Shown: in pieces, positions 24,451 through 31,891 of the stretch
How the letters are laid out: each line of letters starts with the position of its first letter
How positions within the stretch are numbered: position 1 is the stretch's first letter
Assembly: GCA_038239145.1 (NCBI GenBank)
Contig: JBBSFB010000001.1
Span: 148,397-212,396 of the forward strand
Length of the DNA: 64,000 nt
Direction of reading: 5' to 3'
From: PALSA-610 sp038239145
Lineage (GTDB): Bacteria; Actinomycetota; Acidimicrobiia; IMCC26256; PALSA-610
Notes under the pieces: generated by a model
What the model was told of the DNA's origin: nothing
What the model saw: the letters and a program-made list of their open reading frames with translations, nothing else
Database searches by the model: none
Made by a program: the position numbers and the translations under genes

Positions 24451-25211
24451 GATGTGGGCAGGCGCCGGAAGACCGCGGTGGGCACGTGGCGCAGGATCAT
24501 CATCACGTATCTCATCGCGGGTGGAACCCATACGACGTCACGCCGGCGGGCGATTCCGCCGACGACCGCATCGGCGACCTCGTCGGGAGATACTGACAGG
24601 GGCGCGGCCTTCCGGCCCTCGGTCATCTTCGTGTGCACGAAGCCGGGCCGCACGATCATCACGTGCACTCCGCTCGACGCGAGCGATGCCGCGAGTCCCT
24701 GGTAGTACCCGTCGATGCCTGCCTTCGACGATCCGTACACGAAGTTGGCCCGGCGTACGCGTTCGCCGGCGACCGAAGACAAGAGCACGACCGTGCCGTG
24801 TCCCTGCGTGCGCATGCGGTTGACGAGCGGCACCGTGACCGAGACGGTGCCGGTGTAGTTCGTCTGGACGATGTCAAGCGCGGCGGCCGGATCGCGCTCG
24901 GCCCGCGCTTGGTCGCCGAGGACCCCGAACGCGACGAGCACGACGTCGAAGTCGCCGAAACGGTCGAACGTAGAACGTACGAAGATCTCGTGGGTGCCGA
25001 AGTCGGTGGCGTCGAAAGGGATGCAGTGCACCTCGGACGCGCCGAGACTCCGTAGCTCGACCGCCGCCGCTTCGCACGATTGCGGCTTGCGTGCCGCCAG
25101 TACGACGCGCGCTCGGCGACGCCCGACGATCTTGCGTACGGTTGCGAGTGCGATGTCGGACGACCCGCCGAGCACGAGGACCGACTGCACATCGCCCAGC
25201 GCGTCTTTCAT
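24447..25211 (-). CDS. dprE2: DprE2-like decaprenylphosphoryl-2-keto-pentose reductase
   Basis: 254 residues, classical SDR. The cofactor loop is VLVLGGSSDIALATVR, the catalytic triad Ser (LLSSVAGE), Tyr and Lys (YGSSKAG). It has a short hydrophobic C-terminal helix (MRYVMMILRHVPTAVF) that could hold it at the membrane, as expected for a lipid substrate. With DprE1 it converts decaprenyl-phosphoryl-ribose to the arabinose epimer through a 2-keto intermediate, DprE2 being the NADH-dependent reductase. ATG 25211 overlaps the DprE1 stop (ATGA). Order and pairing match mycobacterial dprE1-dprE2. Confidence 0.87.
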   Translation of the reverse strand: MKDALGDVQSVLVLGGSSDIALATVRKIVGRRRARVVLAARKPQSCEAAAVELRSLGASEVHCIPFDATDFGTHEIFVRSTFDRFGDFDVVLVAFGVLGDQARAERDPAAALDIVQTNYTGTVSVTVPLVNRMRTQGHGTVVLLSSVAGERVRRANFVYGSSKAGIDGYYQGLAASLASSGVHVMIVRPGFVHTKMTEGRKAAPLSVSPDEVADAVVGGIARRRDVVWVPPAMRYVMMILRHVPTAVFRRLPTS

Positions 25212-26614
25212 TGCAGGTGCTCCGTTCGACCGCGTCGCGTACCGGAGCCGCTGCCGCTGAGGTCGAGCCGGCGATCCATGTCGCTGCGCATGAGGTTGCC
25301 AGGATCGAGGTTGGCGCGCTGCTCGCGCCAATCGTCGAGGCGGGGATACATCGCCTGCAGCAGCTCCGGGCGCAGGCGCGCGTCCTTGGTCAGGTAGACA
25401 CGCCCGCCGGCGGCGACGACCATCTCGTCGAGCCGGTCGAGGAGACCGGCGATACCGGGCGCCGTGGGAATGTCGAGCGCCAGTGTCCAGCCCGGCATCG
25501 GGAACCCGATGAGCGAACGGCTGTCGTGCTCGAAACGCTTGAGCACGGCAAGGAACGTGGGGATGCGCGCCGCGCTGAAGTGTTCGAGCGCTCGGCGGAT
25601 CACGTGCTCTTGACCGAAGGGCACGACGAACTGGTACTGGACGAATCCCCGCGATCCGTAGATGCGGTTCCAGTTCCGCACGCGGTCGAGCGGAAAGAAG
25701 AACTGCTTGATTCCTTCCACGTGGCGCCGCCGCGCGCGCGGCGCCTTGCGGAACCACATCTCGTTGAAGGCCCGAACGGTCAGCTCGTTCAGGAGAGTGT
25801 TCGGGAGCCACGGCGGCGAACCGACCAGGGTGCGGGGCTCGTAGGCGCGCGCGGCCGACCGGTCGTGCGTGGAGAGGTCGTCGAGGGTCGCATGGTTGCC
25901 CCGGGTCAGTACCGAACGGCCCAGCTGACGGCCCGAGGCGAGGCAATCGATCCACGCCACCGAGTAGCGATACTCGTGATCACCGGCGAGCATGCGATCC
26001 ATGCAGTCGTCGACGTCGGTGGCGCGTTCGGTGTCGCACACGATGCGCGAGGTCTCCACCGGCTGCAGTTGGAGCGTCGCCTCGGTGATCACGCCGGTGA
26101 GACCCATTCCACCGCTCGTGGCCCAGAACGGATCCGCGTCGGCACCGGGCTCCAACTCACGGGCGCCGGTCGCGGGGGTGACGACACGCATGCGGTCGAT
26201 GTAGTCAGCGAAGGAGCCGTGGCGGAACTTGCCGTGGATGTCGGAGGCGATAGCGCCGCCGATCGTGACGTGGCTGGTGCCGGGTATGACCATCGGGAAC
26301 CAGCCGAGCGGCAGCACCGTCCGCAGGAGGCGGTCGAGGCTCACACCGCTCTCGACCGTGACCGTGCCCTTGTCGACGTCGATGGCGAGCACGGAATCGA
26401 GATGGCGGGACGAGATCACGTCGCCGCCCGCGTTCTGCGCGGCATCACCGTAGGAACGGCCGAGGCCGCGCGCGATCACACCGCGAGCGCTCGGGGCGGT
26501 GACCCGGGAGACGATCTGCTCGAGGTCGTCGGGCTGGTGCACCGTGGCGAGGGTCGGCGAGGTGCGCCCCCAGCCCGTGAGCAGTTCGGCGCCGGCCGAG
26601 TCGGGTCCGGCCAC
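25208..26614 (-). CDS. dprE1: DprE1-like decaprenylphosphoryl-ribose 2'-oxidase (FAD)
   Basis: 468 residues. VAO-type FAD domain: GLGRSYGDAAQNAGG at about 50-64, GGAIASDIHGKFRHG at about 119-133 for FAD binding, then a substrate domain ending PGWTLALDIP. Family knowledge: the Mycobacterium tuberculosis enzyme has Cys387 in its PGW-N-I-C-V-D segment and Lys418 31 residues later; here the aligned residues are Ala379 and Lys410. The Lys is retained and the benzothiazinone-reactive Cys is absent. It oxidises the 2-hydroxyl of decaprenyl-phosphoryl-ribose. GTG 26614 lies 1 nt after the UbiA stop. Confidence 0.9.
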   Translation of the reverse strand: MAGPDSAGAELLTGWGRTSPTLATVHQPDDLEQIVSRVTAPSARGVIARGLGRSYGDAAQNAGGDVISSRHLDSVLAIDVDKGTVTVESGVSLDRLLRTVLPLGWFPMVIPGTSHVTIGGAIASDIHGKFRHGSFADYIDRMRVVTPATGARELEPGADADPFWATSGGMGLTGVITEATLQLQPVETSRIVCDTERATDVDDCMDRMLAGDHEYRYSVAWIDCLASGRQLGRSVLTRGNHATLDDLSTHDRSAARAYEPRTLVGSPPWLPNTLLNELTVRAFNEMWFRKAPRARRRHVEGIKQFFFPLDRVRNWNRIYGSRGFVQYQFVVPFGQEHVIRRALEHFSAARIPTFLAVLKRFEHDSRSLIGFPMPGWTLALDIPTAPGIAGLLDRLDEMVVAAGGRVYLTKDARLRPELLQAMYPRLDDWREQRANLDPGNLMRSDMDRRLDLSGSGSGTRRGRTEHLQ

Positions 26615-26615
26615 G

Positions 26616-27530
26616 TCAGGAACCGTGTACCGCGATCGCGAAGAGGATCGCCCAGCTCGCGCCCATCAACAACAGCACCCGGTCGCCGAGCACCAGTTCC
26701 TCGGGCGCGCCGCCGCGACCCTGCTCGAGGAGAAGCGCATAGCGCAGGATCCCGAGCACGAACGGGATGATCGCGAGCTCGAACCAGACCTGGTTGCCGA
26801 CCGCCGACGATCGTTCGAACGCCCACAGGCAGTACGCGAGGATCGTGACGCTCGACGAGACCGCGCGTACGTAGCTGAGGTACTCGCGCGAGTACATCGC
26901 GAGCGTCGGGCGGTGCTTTCCCGCCTGCTCGCCGAGCTCCATCATCTCCGCGTGGCGCTTGCCCGTCACCATGAAGAGCGACGCGGACCCGGCCACGATC
27001 AGGAACCAGGGTGAGATCGTGACGCCCACCGCCACACCACCTGCGATCGTGCGCAGCACGAAACCGGAGGCGACGCACGCGAGGTCGAGGACGGCTTCGT
27101 GCTTGAGCCAGATGCTGTACAGGATTGTCTGCAGCACGTACCCGCCGACTACGAGCGCCAGCTCCCATCGCGCTGCAAACGAAAGCGCGATCGCAGCGGC
27201 GAGCAGCAGTATCCCGCCGGTCGCGGCCGTGCGGACCGATATCTCGCCCGAAGCGACCGGTCGCCGGCGTTTGCCGGGATGGCCCCGATCGGCTTCGGCG
27301 TCGAGCGCGTCGTTCAAGAAGTACGTGCCACTCGCGGCGAGGCAGAAGCAGACGAACGCGATGCCGGTCCGGAACAACGCGGTGCCGTCGCCCAGCAGTC
27401 CGGCCGCGCCCGGGGCCGCGATCACGAGCACGTTCTTGATCCACTGCTTCGGGCGCGCGAGCCGTAGGAGCGCGGGAACCTTGTGCGCGGGTTCGTCCTC
27501 GGAGGGGAGCTCGGCTCGGAGCGCGCACAT
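26616..27530 (-). CDS. ubiA: UbiA-type decaprenyl-phosphate phosphoribosyltransferase
   Basis: 304 residues, eight to nine membrane helices. The first Asp-rich motif is NDALDAEADRGHPGKRRRP (N-D-x-x-D-x-x-x-D) and the second region is GKRHAEMMEL; together they bind Mg and diphosphate. The sequence RLARPKQWIKNVLVIAAP at the N-terminus is characteristic of the decaprenyl-phosphate 5-phosphoribosyltransferase branch (mycobacterial Rv3806c) rather than quinone prenyltransferases. It joins PRPP and decaprenyl phosphate, the committed step to the arabinan donor. The ATG at 27530 lies 13 bp after the flippase stop; DprE1 follows by 1 nt. Confidence 0.88.
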   Translation of the reverse strand: MCALRAELPSEDEPAHKVPALLRLARPKQWIKNVLVIAAPGAAGLLGDGTALFRTGIAFVCFCLAASGTYFLNDALDAEADRGHPGKRRRPVASGEISVRTAATGGILLLAAAIALSFAARWELALVVGGYVLQTILYSIWLKHEAVLDLACVASGFVLRTIAGGVAVGVTISPWFLIVAGSASLFMVTGKRHAEMMELGEQAGKHRPTLAMYSREYLSYVRAVSSSVTILAYCLWAFERSSAVGNQVWFELAIIPFVLGILRYALLLEQGRGGAPEELVLGDRVLLLMGASWAILFAIAVHGS

Positions 27531-27543
27531 GTGCCGGCCGCCG

Positions 27544-28878
27544 TCAGATCTCGAGGGGTTCGTGTTCGACGACCTGGACGAGATCGCCGAGCGATGCGCC
27601 GCCCCGGTTCATGCGCGGGAACAGCAGCGCGGCCATCACGATGGCGGCGGCGGCACCTCCACTGAGGAAGCCCACTTCGTTGCGCAGGATCAGGTCGTGT
27701 CCAAGGGCGACCGCGGCCACGAACGTGACGACGCCGACGATCCATGCGCACGCATTCTCTTTGTACGCCTTCAACGCGATCAGCCCCTGCGCAAGGGTGA
27801 GCGCCAGGATGAATGCGGTCGCCGCGAGCGTCAGCAGGAACATATCGCGGTTGCCCAGGTTCCATTTGCTCGAGAACAGGAGCTTGCCCGCCCAGGGGCC
27901 GAGCAGCGTCGCCGCGACGGTTCCGGTGACGCACATCGCCACCACGATCCCGATCAGCCGTTGCATCCCGTTGCGGAAGTCGTCGTGTTTGCCCGCGCTC
28001 GCCAACGCGGCGAGGTTCGGCAACAGCGCGGCTTGGACGGCCTGGAACAACAAGAGCGGGACGCGGGCCACGAACAGTCCGGTGATGAAGTGCGAGCTCA
28101 GGTTCTTCTGACTCTCGTTCGCCAGCAGTTGCACACCGAGCACGCTCGCGTACGACAACAACTGGGCGAGCACTGATCCCAAGAGCAGCCACGCGAGCGC
28201 GCCGGAGAGCTCCGAGTAGGGCGCTTCCGGTCCGGGCGCGAGCAGCCCCCGCTGACCCCGCAACGAGATGACGACGGCGAAGAGGGGTGGCGCCGCGAGC
28301 GCGAAGCCGTAGACGCCGGCCGAGGAGACGCCCGCTGCGAACAAGGCGAGGCACGCGACGATGCGCACGCTTCCCTCCGCCCCGTGCATGAGGCCGTACG
28401 CGCCGAACCGGCCGTTGCCGGCGAGCGTGCCCCGAGTGATGAACGCGACGAAGTAGCAGGCCAACGCGACGAAGAGCCCGGCGAGCAACCAGGCCCGGCC
28501 GTTGAACAGGTGGTCGATGATCGGCCGATAGGCGATGCCGCACGCCGCCGACACCGCGAGGGTGAGCATCACGCCGAGCAGCGCGGCCCGTTTGACGACG
28601 GGACCACCGCCGAGCCCGCGCACCCGCCGGGCCGCGACCGCGCGCCCGACCTCTTGCTCGAGCGGTTGGAAGAGGCCGGGCGAGAAGACGAACACCATCG
28701 CCCACAGCACGTTGAGCGACGTGAAGTCGCTGTCGGACAGACGCTTGGCCGCGATGACCTGGAAGCCGTACGCGCTGAGACCGACGACGAGCAGGCCCGC
28801 GCCGATGGCCCAGGTGCCCTCCGGTACGGGCAGCTTCTTGGCCGCGACCGCCAGTCGTTGTACGCGCTCGACCACCAA
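27544..28878 (-). CDS. Polysaccharide flippase-like membrane protein (MOP superfamily)
   Basis: About 444 residues with 12-14 hydrophobic helices in the pattern of Wzx/MurJ-type exporters: paired helices, short loops, and a first loop reading AKRLSDSDFTSLNVLWAM, the form seen in many oligosaccharide flippases. It heads the operon that makes decaprenyl-phosphoryl-pentose, so it may move that lipid or a lipid-linked glycan to the outer face. Two starts are possible: TTG 28878, 6 nt after a TAACGT box, and GTG 28875. No Shine-Dalgarno is visible. The family is confident, the cargo inferred. Confidence 0.78.
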   Translation of the reverse strand: MVVERVQRLAVAAKKLPVPEGTWAIGAGLLVVGLSAYGFQVIAAKRLSDSDFTSLNVLWAMVFVFSPGLFQPLEQEVGRAVAARRVRGLGGGPVVKRAALLGVMLTLAVSAACGIAYRPIIDHLFNGRAWLLAGLFVALACYFVAFITRGTLAGNGRFGAYGLMHGAEGSVRIVACLALFAAGVSSAGVYGFALAAPPLFAVVISLRGQRGLLAPGPEAPYSELSGALAWLLLGSVLAQLLSYASVLGVQLLANESQKNLSSHFITGLFVARVPLLLFQAVQAALLPNLAALASAGKHDDFRNGMQRLIGIVVAMCVTGTVAATLLGPWAGKLLFSSKWNLGNRDMFLLTLAATAFILALTLAQGLIALKAYKENACAWIVGVVTFVAAVALGHDLILRNEVGFLSGGAAAAIVMAALLFPRMNRGGASLGDLVQVVEHEPLEI

Positions 28879-28884
28879 CCGAAT

Positions 28885-28890
28885 ACGTTA
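28885..28890 (-). promoter_or_regulatory. -10 box TAACGT before TTG 28878 / GTG 28875
   Basis: TAnnnT hexamer 6 nt from the TTG and 9 nt from the GTG; likely the promoter of the five-gene arabinose-donor operon. Confidence 0.5.
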
Positions 28891-28944
28891 CTCGCCACCT
28901 CTTGGAACCGCGCCGGGACGTACGGTGACGAAACGGGCGCGGAC

Positions 28945-28950
28945 TAGCCT
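28945..28950 (+). promoter_or_regulatory. -10 box TAGCCT, 6 nt before GTG 28957
   Basis: Predicted promoter of the lipoamide dehydrogenase - E2 - lipBA operon; transcription would start on the GTG of a 25-codon ORF. Confidence 0.5.
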
Positions 28951-28956
28951 GACGAC

Positions 28957-29034
28957 GTGCGAAAACGGCGCATTCGGACCTCGATCGGCCGGACTTGGAT
29001 CGGTGCGGTGACCGGAAGGCCATGTGGGCCGTGA
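28957..29034 (+). CDS. 25-codon leaderless ORF upstream of lpd
   Basis: Starts at a GTG placed exactly where transcription should begin after TAGCCT. It encodes a basic peptide opening MRKRRIRTSIGRTWIGAVTG. It overlaps the start of the small membrane protein gene at 29022, so its translation would carry ribosomes to that start. It could be a real small protein or simply a translated leader. Evidence is position and promoter spacing only. Confidence 0.35.
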   Translation: MRKRRIRTSIGRTWIGAVTGRPCGP

Positions 29035-29123
29035 GTACCCGCCTGTACATCGTTCTCGCGGCGCTGACCGGCCTCGTGATCCTGGTCGCGTTCGCGTTGC
29101 AAGTCCTCCTCGTGAACCGATGA
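29022..29123 (+). CDS. 33-residue single-pass membrane protein
   Basis: ATG 29022 (alternative GTG 29031) opens a frame with a short N-terminus, one hydrophobic helix (LYIVLAALTGLVILVAFALQ) and an end reading VLLVNR. GGAAGG stands 2 nt before the ATG. Its third codon positions are strongly G/C biased, and it sits between the operon promoter and lpd (27 bp gap). Such mini membrane proteins are often missed in annotation. The function is unknown. Confidence 0.5.
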   Translation: MWAVSTRLYIVLAALTGLVILVAFALQVLLVNR

Positions 29124-29150
29124 GGACATGATGAGAGGAAGCTCGACGAG

Positions 29151-30530
29151 ATGGCTGACGACTTCGATCTCGTAGTTCTCGGTGGCGGGCCCGGCGGATA
29201 CGCGGCCGCGCTCTACGGAGCGAGCGCGGGCATGAGCATCGCCATCGTCGAGGAGCAGCGCGTCGGTGGCACCTGTTTGCATCGCGGATGTATCCCGGCC
29301 AAGGAGCTCCTGCAGACAGCCGAAGTGCTGCGGACCGTTCGGTCGGCCGCGGAATTCGGCGTCGTCACCTCCGACCCGGCGTTGCGGCTCGGGACCTCCC
29401 AGGCTCGCAAGCAGGCCGTGGTCGACCGGCTGACCTCGGGACTCGAGTCGCTGCTGAAGGGGCGCAAGGTCACGGTCGTCGCGGGCACGGGCGTGCTCGA
29501 GCCCGACGGCCGAACGATCAGTGTCTCCGACGGGAGCGCGATCAAGGGTCGGAACGTGGTGATCGCGACCGGGTCGTCGCCACGCGCGCTGGCGGTCGAC
29601 GGCTTCGCATTCGACGACGACAAGGTCCTCTCGTCGGAGGAGGTCCTGCAGCTCTCCGAGGTGCCGGCCCGCGTCGCGGTGATCGGCGGCGGTGCGATCG
29701 GCTGTGAGTTCGCGTCGTTCTTCGTCGACGCCGGTTCCGAGGTCACGATCCTCGAGGCGCTCCCTCAGATCCTGAGCGGCGTCGACCAACAGGTCGCGCA
29801 GACCGTCGTGCGCGCGTTCCAAAAGCGCGGCATCAAGACGCAGACGGGCGTGCGCGTCCTCGGCTTCGAGGGTGGGGTGGTGCGCTTCGAAAGTAAAACG
29901 GGCGAAGAGCAACTCCCGGTCGACAAGGTCGTCGTGTCCGTGGGGCGCAAGCCCCGATCGGAGAACGTCGGGCTCGACGCCGCGGGCGTGAAGGTCGACG
30001 AGCGCGGCTTCGTGGTTGTCGACGGGAATATGCGCACGAGCGTCGACGGCGTCTTCGCCGTCGGCGACGTGGTCGCCACGCCCCAGCTCGCACACGTCGC
30101 GTTCTCGGAGGCTGTCGTCGCGATCAAGACGATGCTCGGCGAGTCGCCGATCCCGCTCGACTACGACAAGGTCCCGTGGGGCATCTACTGCCACCCGGAG
30201 GTCGCGTTCTGTGGGCTCACCGAGGCCCAGGCCGTCGAGCGCGGGTATGAGGTGGCGACGTCCGTGCACCGTTGGCTCGGCAATGGACGCGCGCTGATCA
30301 TCGGTGAGACCGACGGCATGGTGAAGATCGTGTCCGAGCGCGGCGGCGCGATCCTCGGGGTGCACATCGCCGGACCGTGGGCGACCGAGCTGATTGCCGA
30401 GGCGTATCTGTCGGTCAACTGGGAGGCCACGCCCGCCGACATCGGTCTCCTGATCCACGCGCACCCGTCGTTGTCGGAGTTGTTCGGGGAGTCGGTGCTC
30501 GCACTCACCGGCCGTTCACTGCACGGGTAG
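29151..30530 (+). CDS. lpdA: Dihydrolipoyl dehydrogenase (E3)
   Basis: 459 residues of the pyridine-nucleotide disulfide oxidoreductase family. FAD motif VVLGGGPGGYAAALYGA at the N-terminus, redox-active pair in GGTCLHRGCIPAKEL, NAD motif VIGGGAIGCEFASFF near 185, second FAD contact VFAVGDVVATPQLAH, and the C-terminal catalytic base in LIHAHPSLSELFGE. It reoxidises the dihydrolipoyl arm of 2-oxo-acid dehydrogenases, passing electrons to NAD. GAGGAAG stands 8 nt before ATG 29151. The E2 gene follows by 32 bp, so E3, E2 and the lipoate enzymes form one operon; no E1 gene is present here. Confidence 0.95.
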   Translation: MADDFDLVVLGGGPGGYAAALYGASAGMSIAIVEEQRVGGTCLHRGCIPAKELLQTAEVLRTVRSAAEFGVVTSDPALRLGTSQARKQAVVDRLTSGLESLLKGRKVTVVAGTGVLEPDGRTISVSDGSAIKGRNVVIATGSSPRALAVDGFAFDDDKVLSSEEVLQLSEVPARVAVIGGGAIGCEFASFFVDAGSEVTILEALPQILSGVDQQVAQTVVRAFQKRGIKTQTGVRVLGFEGGVVRFESKTGEEQLPVDKVVVSVGRKPRSENVGLDAAGVKVDERGFVVVDGNMRTSVDGVFAVGDVVATPQLAHVAFSEAVVAIKTMLGESPIPLDYDKVPWGIYCHPEVAFCGLTEAQAVERGYEVATSVHRWLGNGRALIIGETDGMVKIVSERGGAILGVHIAGPWATELIAEAYLSVNWEATPADIGLLIHAHPSLSELFGESVLALTGRSLHG

Positions 30531-30562
30531 AACAGGCGCTACCCGGCCAATCGAGGAGCTTC

Positions 30563-31891
30563 ATGGACGTCACGATGCCGCAGCTCGGCGAGACCGTCAC
30601 CGAGGGCACCATCACGAAGTGGTTCAAGCAGGTCGGTGAGAAGATCGACGCGGACGAGCCGCTGTTCGAGGTGTCGACCGACAAGGTCGACTCCGAGGTG
30701 CCCGCTCCCCAGTCGGGGTTCGTCACCGAGATCGTGGTCCAAGAAGGCGAGACCGTGCCCGTCGGCGCCCGGCTCGCGGTGATCTCCCAGGACGCAAGCG
30801 GCGCGCCCGCGCCCGCGCCGGCTTCTCCAGCTCCGGCAGCTGCTCCCGCTCCCGCTCCCGCTCCCGCTCCCGCTCCCGCTCCCGCTCCCGCTCCCGCTCC
30901 CGCTCCCGCTCCCGCTCCGGCACCCGGCCCGGCCGCGGATGCGCCTGCGGTGGCCAACGGAGGCGGCACGGTGACGTCGCCGATCGTGCGCCGGCTCATC
31001 GCAGAACAGGGCCTCGACGCCTCGACCATCCGAGGCTCGGGCGAAGGGGGTCGCATCACCCGCAACGACGTGCTCGAGGCCGGGCGCGCCCGTGGTCCGG
31101 CCCCAACCGCCGCACCTGCCGCCCCGACGGCAGCCCCTGCGGCCGCGCCGGCTTCTCCGGCCGCCGTACGCGGCGTCGGCGACGAGATCGTCCCCTTCGA
31201 CAACATCCGGCGGCGCACGGCCGAACACATGGTGCGTTCCCTCGCGACGAGCGCGCACGTCTACACGTCGGTACGAGTCGACTTCGAACGGGTGGAACGG
31301 GTCCGGAACGCGCATCAGGCCCAGTGGAAGGCGGAAGAGGGCTTCGCGCTCACGTACCTGCCGTTCATCACACGCGCCTTCTGCGACGTCGTGCACGACT
31401 ACCCGCACGTCAACGCCAGTGTCGAAGGTGAGACGCTCGTCGTGCACCGCGACATCAACCTCGGGATCGCGATCGACCTGCAGTTCAAGGGCCTCATCGC
31501 GCCGGTGATCCGCAGTGCCGACGGCAAACGGCTCCGGCTCATCGCCCGCGAGATCCGCGATCTCGCGACGCGCGCGAAGTCGAAGCAGTTGGGTCCCGAC
31601 GAGATCGTCGGCGGAACGTTCACGATCACGAACATGGGTCCGTTCGGCACGACCCAGACGTTCCCGATCATCAACCAACCTCAGGTGGCGATCATGGCCA
31701 CCGACGGGATCCGCAAGGAACCGGTCGTAGTGGAGGGTCCCGACGGCGACGATGCCATCGCCGTGCACCACGTCGGGTTCCTGTCGCTGGCGTGGGATCA
31801 CCGCGCGTTCGACGGCGCCTACGCGGCGTCGTTCCTGAACGCCTTGCGCAACGTGTTGGAGACGCACGATTGGGAAGCCGAGCTCGCGTGA
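30563..31891 (+). CDS. sucB: 2-oxo-acid dehydrogenase E2 (dihydrolipoyl acyltransferase, SucB-like)
   Basis: 442 residues. One N-terminal lipoyl domain (lipoylated Lys in VSTDKVDSEVPAP), a long Ala-Pro linker at about 85-130, a peripheral subunit-binding domain (SPIVRRLIAEQGLDASTI), a second Ala-Pro linker, then the acyltransferase domain with the active-site DHRAFDGAYAA near the C-terminus. The opening VTMPQLGETVTEGTITKW is most like succinyltransferases of 2-oxoglutarate dehydrogenase, but pyruvate- or branched-chain-type cannot be excluded. ATG 30563 follows GAGGAG by 5 nt. The next gene, encoding its lipoylation enzymes, overlaps by 4 bp. The linker contains a hexanucleotide tandem repeat. 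Confidence 0.88.
   Translation: MDVTMPQLGETVTEGTITKWFKQVGEKIDADEPLFEVSTDKVDSEVPAPQSGFVTEIVVQEGETVPVGARLAVISQDASGAPAPAPASPAPAAAPAPAPAPAPAPAPAPAPAPAPAPAPAPGPAADAPAVANGGGTVTSPIVRRLIAEQGLDASTIRGSGEGGRITRNDVLEAGRARGPAPTAAPAAPTAAPAAAPASPAAVRGVGDEIVPFDNIRRRTAEHMVRSLATSAHVYTSVRVDFERVERVRNAHQAQWKAEEGFALTYLPFITRAFCDVVHDYPHVNASVEGETLVVHRDINLGIAIDLQFKGLIAPVIRSADGKRLRLIAREIRDLATRAKSKQLGPDEIVGGTFTITNMGPFGTTQTFPIINQPQVAIMATDGIRKEPVVVEGPDGDDAIAVHHVGFLSLAWDHRAFDGAYAASFLNALRNVLETHDWEAELA
30842..30918 (+). repeat. Hexanucleotide tandem repeat (GCTCCC)12.8 in the E2 linker
   Basis: Twelve perfect GCTCCC copies (30842-30913) plus a partial one, encoding consecutive Ala-Pro pairs in frame. Slippage would change linker length without a frameshift. 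Confidence 0.95.

Noticed and set aside
30842..30918. GCTCCC tract as a CRISPR or regulatory repeat
   Set aside because: It is in frame in the E2 gene, encodes the expected Ala-Pro linker and has no spacers.
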